Assembly: GCA_013697735.1 (NCBI GenBank)
Contig: JACCWH010000105.1
Span: forward strand, 1-32,190
Origin: Trueperaceae bacterium
GTDB lineage: Bacteria > Deinococcota > Deinococci > Deinococcales > Trueperaceae
Direction of reading: 5' to 3'
Length of the DNA: 32,190 nucleotides
Part shown: positions 1 through 5,560 of the stretch, one piece after another
Layout of the letters: each line of letters begins with the position of its first letter
Position numbering within the stretch: the stretch's first letter is position 1
Position numbers and translations under genes: made by a program
Notes under the pieces: model-generated
What the model saw: only the letters and a program-made list of their open reading frames with translations
Databases searched by the model: none
What the model was told of the DNA's origin: nothing

Positions 1-20
1 CCCCGGTCTTCGGACCGGGG
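1..20 (+). terminator. UUCG-loop hairpin at the window edge
   Basis: A perfect 8-bp stem (CCCCGGTC / GACCGGGG) closes a TTCG tetraloop. Read on the + strand this is the very stable cUUCGg type, so it most likely ends or stabilises a + strand transcript from outside the window. No clear U-tract follows, so a terminator role is inferred. Bases 21-92 hold nothing further that I can support. Confidence 0.5.
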
Positions 21-92
21 CGCGCTTCATGTGTGCGTGCGTGGACGTGCGGTGCCGGCACCCTACGGCACCCCGACGCCGGTGCGTCAGCG

Positions 93-971
93 CTATCCGG
101 TCGGCGCCACGACCCTCAGGGCTCGCCCCTGCATGCGGACGTCGAACGCGGAGCCCATCGCGAGGACCTCCCCTTCGGTATGCCCCGCGACGGGCGACGA
201 CCAACGCACACCCACCTCGCTCGCGCGGTGGATGGTGATGCGCGGGTGACCGACGTGTCGTGCGCGCATCACACTCGGTAGCACCGCCAGCGTTCCCATG
301 CGGCCGAAGCGTCCGGCGATCACCACGTCGAAGAGGCCGTCGTCGGTGCGGGCATCGGGAGCGAAGAGGAAAGAGCCGCCGGTGCGTGGACCGTTCTGGA
401 CCGTGACCAGCAGCGCCGGACCGTCGTATACCGTGCGTCCGTCGAGGGTCACGACCACGTTCGGCGTGCGGAAGTCCCGCATGGCGGTGACGATGCCGAA
501 CAGGTACTTGCCCAAACCCCGGTAGTACGTCGGGGCGTCGACGATCCGGCGCGCCACGTCGGCGTCGAAGCCGGTGCCGAAGCTGTTGACGAACGGCTCG
601 GTGCCCACGAAGCCGACGTCGACGAGGCGCTCCCGCCCAGCGACGAGGACTCGCAGGGCGGCGTCGTACGTCAGCCCGCCGAACCCGAGGGCGAAGGCGA
701 AATCGTCTCCCGATCCCACTGGCACGATCCCCATCGGGAAGCCGCGGCGCAGGCACCCGACCATCACCTCGTGGACGGTGCCGTCGCCGCCGAATGCCAC
801 GGGGACGGCTCCCTCCTGCAGCGAGGTGACGATCGTAGTGGCATGGAGCGGCTCGGCGGTGTGGTGGACCGCCACGGCGAAGCCCGCGTGCTCCAGGGCC
901 GCTACCGCGCGCTCGACGAGCGGGAGCCCGCGCCCGCGCCCGGCGACCGGATTCACGATGAGGTGATGCAC
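93..971 (-). CDS. Diacylglycerol kinase / YegS-type lipid kinase
   Basis: A 292-aa DAGK-family protein that would phosphorylate diacylglycerol or a related lipid with ATP at the inner membrane face. The N-terminus has the NPVAGRGRG loop (residues 7-15) and the nucleotide-binding GGDGT motif (61-65), followed by a PVGSGDDF segment (84-91) where the family usually has G-[ST]-[AG]-N-D; the Asn is Asp here. The C-terminal half is the beta-sandwich lipid-kinase domain. The GTG start is chosen because the next upstream start in frame (1178) would run deep into the divergent gene, and because residue 1 sits directly before the conserved beta-strand. Length matches the family (about 290-300 aa). A -10 box lies 10 nt upstream. 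The lipid substrate cannot be told from sequence. Confidence 0.88.
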   Translation of the reverse strand: MHHLIVNPVAGRGRGLPLVERAVAALEHAGFAVAVHHTAEPLHATTIVTSLQEGAVPVAFGGDGTVHEVMVGCLRRGFPMGIVPVGSGDDFAFALGFGGLTYDAALRVLVAGRERLVDVGFVGTEPFVNSFGTGFDADVARRIVDAPTYYRGLGKYLFGIVTAMRDFRTPNVVVTLDGRTVYDGPALLVTVQNGPRTGGSFLFAPDARTDDGLFDVVIAGRFGRMGTLAVLPSVMRARHVGHPRITIHRASEVGVRWSSPVAGHTEGEVLAMGSAFDVRMQGRALRVVAPTG

Positions 972-981
972 GTCGAGCGGT

Positions 982-987
982 ATTCTA
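982..987 (-). promoter_or_regulatory. -10 box of the lipid kinase gene
   Basis: TAGAAT on the minus strand ends 10 nt before the GTG start, implying a leader of only a few bases. No convincing -35 was seen. Confidence 0.45.
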
Positions 988-1013
988 TCGCAGCAGCCCG
1001 AGACGCCCTTCGG

Positions 1014-1019
1014 TAGACT
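1014..1019 (+). promoter_or_regulatory. -10 box, leaderless-type, of the beta-helix gene
   Basis: TAGACT ends 4 nt before ATG 1024 and 7 nt before the second ATG at 1027. The second spacing is the one expected for a leaderless mRNA, so translation may really start at 1027. Confidence 0.5.
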
Positions 1020-1023
1020 GCCG

Positions 1024-1698
1024 ATGATGCTGCAGACTGCGGAACTATTCGATCTCGACACCGTCCCGAGTCCTTGGCGCCACCTCTTCGAAGGTGAGGC
1101 GCCCTGGTCGTTCCTCGAACGACTCGACGCCTTCGCGCGATCGCTCGCGGACGATCGGCGCGGCGAGGTACACCCCACAGCCGTTCTCTCTGGCGCCGTG
1201 ATCGTCGAACCGGGGGCCGTGATCGGGCCTCACGCGTACGTGGTGGGGCCGGCGTGGCTGATGGCGGGATCCACGGTCGGCCATGGGGCCCATCTCCGCG
1301 GCAACGTGCTCCTGGCACCGGGGTCGATCGTGAATCACGCCTCCGAGGTGAAGCGCTCGATCCTCCTCGGGGGGGCGCGTGCGCCGCACTTCAACTACGT
1401 CGGAGACTCAGTCCTCGGGAACCGCGTCAATCTCGGCGCGGGCGTCAAGGTCGCCAACCTCAAGGCCTTCGGCGACGAGATCCGCGTCGACGGAGCGGCC
1501 ACGGGTCTGCGCAAGCTCGGGGCGCTCATCGGCGACGATGTCTCCGTGGGCTGCAATGCGGTGCTCGCGCCCGGGACCGTGATCGGACCTCGCAGCGTCG
1601 TGTACCACGGGGCGACGGTGCGAGGCTTCATCCCTGCGGACTCCATCGTGAAGTTCAAGCCCGAACTGGTGGTCACGAAGCACCTCCGCGCCGGTTGA
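1024..1698 (+). CDS. Left-handed beta-helix (hexapeptide) transferase-like protein
   Basis: A 224-aa protein related to the acetyltransferase half of GlmU-type sugar-nucleotide enzymes. After an alpha-helical N-terminus (1-48), residues from about 50 to 215 are hexapeptide repeats of the [LIV]-G-x4 kind (AVIVEPGAVIGPHAYV and similar), which fold into a trimeric beta-helix binding acyl-CoA and a nucleotide sugar. The segment KRSILLGGARAPHFNYVGDS followed by NLGAGVKVANLK is typical of stand-alone GlmU-like proteins that lack the pyrophosphorylase domain. A role in cell-wall or surface sugar acylation is inferred. The two adjacent ATGs leave the start uncertain by one codon. Rhomboid follows 27 nt downstream on the same strand and may be co-transcribed. 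Confidence 0.8.
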   Translation: MMLQTAELFDLDTVPSPWRHLFEGEAPWSFLERLDAFARSLADDRRGEVHPTAVLSGAVIVEPGAVIGPHAYVVGPAWLMAGSTVGHGAHLRGNVLLAPGSIVNHASEVKRSILLGGARAPHFNYVGDSVLGNRVNLGAGVKVANLKAFGDEIRVDGAATGLRKLGALIGDDVSVGCNAVLAPGTVIGPRSVVYHGATVRGFIPADSIVKFKPELVVTKHLRAG

Positions 1699-1725
1699 TC
1701 CCGCACGCGGACTCGGAGGTCGCCG

Positions 1726-2406
1726 TTGTTCCCGATCCGCGATCACAACCCCACCGCTGGCCCCATCGTGGTGGTCTGGCTCCTATTGGCCGCGAACGTA
1801 GCGCTCTTCCTCTTGGCCGTGGTGCCGGCCGGTCTCGACGGCGTGTACACGTACGCACTCCGCTACGGGCTGGTGCCGGACGCCTTCTTCGCCGACCCGA
1901 TCGCGCACGCACCGCGGCTGGTCACGCACCTCTTCGTGCATGGCGGAGCGGCGCACCTCATCGGGAACATGATCTTCCTGTTCGTGTTCGGCGACAACAT
2001 CGAGGACCGCTTCGGCCACGTCCGCTTCGCCCTCTTCTACCTGGCGGCGGGCCTGGTGGCGGCGCTCGTGCAGGTCGCGCTGGTCGCGGGGTCGAACCTC
2101 CCGATGGTGGGAGCGTCCGGTGCCATCAGTGCCGTCCTGGGCGCCTACGTCGTGCTGTTCCCCCGCAAGCGCGTGCAAGCGGTCGTGGTGCCCCTCATCC
2201 TCCCGTGGCTCGTCGTGAACCTCGTGCTCCGGACCCGGCGGTTCTTCCTGTGGTGGTTTCCGGCGTGGGCCTACCTCGGTTTCTGGGCACTGCTTCAGCT
2301 CTGGGAAGGATTCGCCGACGTCGCACTGACCGGCGGCGTGGCCTGGTGGGCGCACATCGCCGGATTCCTGTTCGGTGCGCTCGTCAGCCGTTCGCTGGCT
2401 CGATGA
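1726..2406 (+). CDS. Rhomboid family intramembrane serine protease
   Basis: A 226-aa polytopic membrane protein with about six hydrophobic segments. The catalytic pieces are visible: the oxyanion-side HLFVHGGAAHLIGN (68-81, HxxxN), the nucleophile in GASG (Ser131), and the partner His in AHIAGFLFG (His210). It cleaves transmembrane substrates within the bilayer; the substrates are unknown. A TTG start is chosen because GGAGGT lies 5 nt upstream (1715-1720) and the first residues lead straight into membrane segment 1. Its last 23 bases overlap the end of the convergent hpf gene. Confidence 0.93.
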   Translation: MFPIRDHNPTAGPIVVVWLLLAANVALFLLAVVPAGLDGVYTYALRYGLVPDAFFADPIAHAPRLVTHLFVHGGAAHLIGNMIFLFVFGDNIEDRFGHVRFALFYLAAGLVAALVQVALVAGSNLPMVGASGAISAVLGAYVVLFPRKRVQAVVVPLILPWLVVNLVLRTRRFFLWWFPAWAYLGFWALLQLWEGFADVALTGGVAWWAHIAGFLFGALVSRSLAR

Positions 2407-2917
2407 TGCCGTAGTCACCGTCGTGACGGATGTAGATCACGCTCACGAGGTCGGTATCGACGTCGCGGAACACGTAGAAGGCGTGTCCGAGCGCCTCCAT
2501 CTGGATCGCCGCATCGTCGCTCGACATCGGCCGAAGAACGTGCCGTTTGGTGCGGACGATGGCAGGCTCGCGTGGACCGTCTTCGGGAGCCGCGGGCTGC
2601 GGTTTCGCCTCGTCACGCTTCGCGAGCAGGCGGCCCTTGAAGCGCTTGAGCTGGCGCTCGAGCTTGTCGACCACGAGATCGATCGCGGCGTAGCTGTCGC
2701 CGGCGCGTTCTTCCGCGCGGATGATGCCATTGGGCACGTTGAGTTGCACTTCGACCTTCGCGGGCGCGCCCCCGATGCGGTCGTCGAACGACATGACGAC
2801 GCGTGCGTCGACGATCTGGTCCGAAAACCTGTCGAGCTTGCTCAGCTTGTCCTCGGCGTACGACCGCATGGCGTCGGTGATGTCGATGTCGCGCCCGATG
2901 AGCTTGTAGATGTGCAT
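2384..2917 (-). CDS. hpf: Ribosome hibernation promoting factor, long form
   Basis: A 177-aa long-form HPF. Residues 1 to about 105 form the S30AE domain (MHIYKLIGRDIDITDAMRSY, then KLSKLDRF) that binds the 30S decoding centre. Residues from about 118 to 175 (IVRTKRHVLRPMSSDDAAIQ, then YIRHDGDYGIIEP) are the dimerisation domain that pairs two 70S ribosomes into 100S particles. ATG 2917 is chosen over the one seven codons earlier: GGAGGGAG sits just upstream and the family starts at this residue. The gene has its own promoter and a leader of about 60 nt containing a strong hairpin, suggesting growth-phase or post-transcriptional control. Confidence 0.95.
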   Translation of the reverse strand: MHIYKLIGRDIDITDAMRSYAEDKLSKLDRFSDQIVDARVVMSFDDRIGGAPAKVEVQLNVPNGIIRAEERAGDSYAAIDLVVDKLERQLKRFKGRLLAKRDEAKPQPAAPEDGPREPAIVRTKRHVLRPMSSDDAAIQMEALGHAFYVFRDVDTDLVSVIYIRHDGDYGIIEPANG

Positions 2918-2943
2918 GCGGGCTCCCTCCCGGTCCATCCGGT

Positions 2944-2973
2944 GCGCAGGCTCCCGATCGACGGGACCTGCGC
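2944..2973 (-). promoter_or_regulatory. Hairpin in the hpf leader
   Basis: Outer arms GCGCAGG / CCTGCGC (2944-2950, 2967-2973) continue into inner arms TCCCG / CGGGA (2952-2956, 2962-2966) around a 5-nt loop: 12 pairs with one bulged base. On the minus strand it begins about 5 nt after the predicted transcription start (about 2978), well upstream of the ribosome site. Confidence 0.6.
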
Positions 2974-2984
2974 CTACCTGCCGT

Positions 2985-2990
2985 AGTCTA
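2985..2990 (-). promoter_or_regulatory. -10 box of hpf
   Basis: TAGACT on the minus strand about 68 nt before the hpf start. It gives a predicted start near 2978. No good -35 is visible. Confidence 0.45.
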
Positions 2991-3095
2991 CCGCGCGGAA
3001 TGGCAGGCGCCGGAGCGTCGTTCGTCCCGCTTCGACCGCCACTCCCGTCGGCGAGGCGTGTCCCTCGCGCTGCCGGGCGACGACGAACACCATGC

Positions 3096-3101
3096 TACCT
3101 T
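3096..3101 (+). promoter_or_regulatory. Extended -10 box of the HxlR gene
   Basis: TGC-TACCTT ends 8 nt before the ATG at 3110, the spacing of a leaderless transcript. Confidence 0.5.
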
Positions 3102-3109
3102 GCTCCTAG

Positions 3110-3493
3110 ATGCCGTCGCATAGCAAACCCATCCCCATCGGCCGAACCGCTCGGGATGGGTGCTCGGTGTTCCGGGGGATCGAGGTGCTGCAGGAGAAGT
3201 GGGTCCTCCACATCGTGCATGCACTCCTCGACGGGCCGATGGGGTTCAACGCTATCGGCCGAGAGGTGGGTGGGTGCAACCCCACCACGCTCGCGCAGCG
3301 CCTCGCTCGCCTCGAGGCGCTCGGTCTCGTCTCGAAGCTCGAGGGCGCGGAGGGTGGCACTGCGGCGAACGGCAACGGCCGCGTGACGCGGGCCTGCTAC
3401 TCCCTCACCCCGTCCGGTCGGCAGCTCGAGAGCGTGATCGTGGCGATCAGGCGCTGGTCCGAGCGGCACCTCGACACCACCGCGACGCCCTGA
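3110..3493 (+). CDS. HxlR-family winged-helix transcriptional regulator
   Basis: A 127-aa DNA-binding protein of the HxlR (MarR-like winged helix) family. It carries the family signature: a conserved Cys near the N-terminus (Cys18), EKWVLHIVHALLDGPMGFNA (about 29-48), the recognition region NPTTLAQRLARLEALGLVSK (about 57-76), and the wing ending in YSLTPSGRQL. The wing holds a Gly/Ala-rich insertion (GAEGGTAANGNGRVTRA). Some HxlR proteins sense oxidants or aldehydes through the N-terminal Cys; whether this one does is unknown. It is divergent from hpf (gap 192 nt), so control of itself and possibly hpf is plausible. No SD is present, in keeping with a leaderless start. Confidence 0.88.
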   Translation: MPSHSKPIPIGRTARDGCSVFRGIEVLQEKWVLHIVHALLDGPMGFNAIGREVGGCNPTTLAQRLARLEALGLVSKLEGAEGGTAANGNGRVTRACYSLTPSGRQLESVIVAIRRWSERHLDTTATP

Positions 3494-3533
3494 CGCGGGC
3501 GCGACGCTTTGGCGCGGCCCCGACCACCTCTGC

Positions 3534-4190
3534 TCAGGTGCGGCGGCCGAACAGCCCGCGAGGCCGTCTACGCTCCTCCTCGAGCGTCTCCTGAAGCTCC
3601 TTCACGCGCTGCTTGTACTTCGCGAGGCGCGTCTTGAGACCCGCATTCTCCTCACGAAGACGAGCGAGTTCGGAGGGGTGCCCGGTCGCCTCGGAATCGC
3701 TCCTGGTCACGCCGGTGACACGTGTCATGCCCATCACCGCGTCGAGTTCCAACACCGACGTCGCGTTGACGGCCGGCGGCGTGAGGCCGGTGTCGTCGGG
3801 CCGCGTCGTCAGGAGCCGCTGCACGCGCTCACGCAGGTTCTTGTCACCCAACGGCTTCTGCACCAGGAGGTCGGCCCCGGCGAGACGGGCGTCGCGCCTC
3901 GCGCCGTCGGTGATCGGGCCGCCCCCCGCGGGCTCGGGTGCGACGAGTACCACGGGGACGCGCGACAGCCTCGTCACCGACTTGAGCTTCTGGCAGATCG
4001 TCGCGCCGGGGACGTCCGGGAGATCGGTCGCCATGATCACCGCCGCGGGCGTCTGCTCGCGCAGGTAAGCGAGCGCCTCCTCGCCCGTGCCGACGATGGT
4101 GAGCGCAAACGTGTCGACCGAGAAGAGGAGGTCGACGAGCTGGCGCTGCATGGGGTCGTGCTCGACCACGAGCACGGAGACCTGACTCAT
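3534..4190 (-). CDS. Degenerate response-regulator receiver with C-terminal coiled coil
   Basis: A 218-aa protein. Residues 4 to about 125 follow the CheY-like receiver fold: VSVLVVEHDPMQRQLVDLL at strand 1 and the conserved Lys in VQKPLG. The phospho-acceptor position is not Asp: in AAVIMATDLPDVPG, Ala54 aligns with CheY Asp57. One acidic-pocket residue is His11 (VEHD), and the strand-4 Thr/Ser is Ala (VVLVAPE). Phosphorylation in the usual way is therefore unlikely. A linker of about 50 residues leads to a heptad-rich region (about 176-210, ELARLREENAGLKTRLAKYK and on) and a basic RGLFGRRT tail. ATG 4190 is chosen because a TGC-TATCGT box lies 8 nt upstream and residue 4 begins strand 1. 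It lies 97 nt downstream of minE on the same strand. No DNA-binding domain is seen. Confidence 0.82.
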   Translation of the reverse strand: MSQVSVLVVEHDPMQRQLVDLLFSVDTFALTIVGTGEEALAYLREQTPAAVIMATDLPDVPGATICQKLKSVTRLSRVPVVLVAPEPAGGGPITDGARRDARLAGADLLVQKPLGDKNLRERVQRLLTTRPDDTGLTPPAVNATSVLELDAVMGMTRVTGVTRSDSEATGHPSELARLREENAGLKTRLAKYKQRVKELQETLEEERRRPRGLFGRRT

Positions 4191-4198
4191 ATGCCGCG

Positions 4199-4204
4199 AC
4201 GATA
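4199..4204 (-). promoter_or_regulatory. Extended -10 box of the receiver-like gene
   Basis: TGC-TATCGT on the minus strand ends 8 nt before the ATG at 4190, so this gene can be transcribed separately from minDE as a leaderless mRNA. Confidence 0.5.
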
Positions 4205-4287
4205 GCATGCTCGGTTTCACGCTGAAGGGGCGTACCCAACGGCCTCGGCGGATGCCGAACGGGTCGCCGCACGCCAGCATGCAGAGC

Positions 4288-4608
4288 TCAACGCTTCGGC
4301 GGTTGCCCCCGCGGCGGTTGCCCCTTCGACGTCGACTTCCGCCCGGAACCCTCCGGACCCTTGTCTGCGCCCTTCTCGTCCTTGATCGGGAGGTTCGCGA
4401 GGAGCACCATTCGGTCGCCCTGCTGCTCGAAGCGCACGTCGTAGTCCGCCGCCTCCGACGGGAAGTACTTCCCGATCACTGCGAGGAGTTCGACCTTCAA
4501 CTCCTCCATCTTCCCGGGCGTCAGTTTGGCCCGGTCGTACGAGAGCACCAGCTTGAGCCGCTCCTTGAGCGAGTCCTTGCTGCGGCGCTTCGCGAACCAA
4601 CCGAACAT
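4288..4608 (-). CDS. minE: Cell division topological specificity factor MinE
   Basis: A 106-aa MinE, which stimulates the MinD ATPase and helps place the division septum. The membrane-targeting amphipathic start is MFGWFAKRR (1-9). The MinD-contact helix is KERLKLVLSYDRAKLTPGKM (15-34), followed by EELKVELLAVIGKYF and the beta-rich topological domain to about residue 75. E. coli MinE has 88 residues; here a Lys/Gly/Pro-rich tail (about 76-106, with GQPPRGQPPKR at the end) is added, and its function is unknown. The ATG shares one base with the minD stop (TGATG), so the two are translationally coupled. Confidence 0.93.
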   Translation of the reverse strand: MFGWFAKRRSKDSLKERLKLVLSYDRAKLTPGKMEELKVELLAVIGKYFPSEAADYDVRFEQQGDRMVLLANLPIKDEKGADKGPEGSGRKSTSKGQPPRGQPPKR

Positions 4609-5420
4609 CAGGCGCCTCCAAACAGCTTTCGCAACCCGGCGAAGAAGCCGCGTCGCTCGTCGAGCACGAGATAGGGGACCTCTTCGTCGCGAATGCGCCG
4701 GGCGATGTCGCGGAATGCCTGCGAGGCCGAGGTCTTCGAGGAACCCTGTTCGAGGCTGGCGGGGTTGCCGATGTTCGTCGAGACGAGGATCGCCTCGTCC
4801 TCCGGCACGATACCGATCAGTTTCACGCCGAGGATCTCGAGCACGTCGTCGACCTCGAGCATGTCACCGCGCCGCACCATGGCCGGACGGAGCCGATTGA
4901 CGATCAGGCGCACCTCGGGGATCTCGCGCGACTCGAGCAGCCCGATGATGCGGTCGGCGTCGCGGACGCTCGAGACTTCGGGGTTGACGACGACCAGGGC
5001 GCCGGTGGCGGCCGAGGCGGCCGTCTGGAACCCCGATTCGATGCCGGCCGGGCTGTCGATCACGACACGGTCGAAGCCCTCCTCTTCGAGGAGGATGCGG
5101 ACGGCGTCCTGCATTCGGGCTTCGGAGAGGGCGCTCTTGTCCTTCGTCTGGGAGGCTGCGAGGAGGTAGAGGGTGTCGACCCGCTTGTCGCGGATGATCG
5201 CCTGCCGGATCTTGCACCGGCCCTCGAATACGTCGATCAGGTCGAAGACGACGCGACCCTCGAGCCCCATCACGACGTCGAGGTTGCGGAGGCCGACGTC
5301 GGTGTCGATCACGCATACCTTCTCGCCGAGCTTTGCGAGTGCTGCACCGACGTTGGCGGTGGTCGTGGTCTTGCCCACACCACCCTTGCCGGACGTCACG
5401 ACGATCGCTTTGGCATTCAC
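4608..5420 (-). CDS. minD: Septum site-determining ATPase MinD
   Basis: A 270-aa ParA/MinD-family ATPase, the same length as E. coli MinD. The deviant Walker A motif GKGGVGKT is at 11-18 (signature Lys12 and Lys17), the switch segment DTDVGLRNLD at 39-48, and DRVVIDSPAGIESG marks switch II. The C-terminal GFFAGLRKLFGG is the amphipathic membrane-binding helix. It binds the membrane as an ATP dimer and recruits MinC or other partners. The GTG start fits the family N-terminus and has a GGGAGG upstream. minE follows with a 1-base overlap. No minC is present in this window. Confidence 0.95.
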   Translation of the reverse strand: MNAKAIVVTSGKGGVGKTTTTANVGAALAKLGEKVCVIDTDVGLRNLDVVMGLEGRVVFDLIDVFEGRCKIRQAIIRDKRVDTLYLLAASQTKDKSALSEARMQDAVRILLEEEGFDRVVIDSPAGIESGFQTAASAATGALVVVNPEVSSVRDADRIIGLLESREIPEVRLIVNRLRPAMVRRGDMLEVDDVLEILGVKLIGIVPEDEAILVSTNIGNPASLEQGSSKTSASQAFRDIARRIRDEEVPYLVLDERRGFFAGLRKLFGGA

Positions 5421-5493
5421 GGAATGGAGGCCTCCCTGGTTCGACCGGTGACGAGCAGCGCGCGTCGTGCCTGGAACCTGATCGCTCGGCGCG

Positions 5494-5499
5494 ACGATA
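5494..5499 (-). promoter_or_regulatory. Extended -10 box of minDE
   Basis: TGG-TATCGT on the minus strand gives a predicted start near 5487 and a leader of about 65 nt. The interval 5421-5560 between minD and pcrA also contains a GC-rich imperfect dyad at about 5514-5538 without a U-tract, which may be a weak terminator for pcrA. Confidence 0.4.
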
Positions 5500-5560
5500 C
5501 CACAGCGGCGCTCCGGGGGGCCGCCAGCCGGCGCCCCAGGAGTCGTGTCACCGACGTGTT

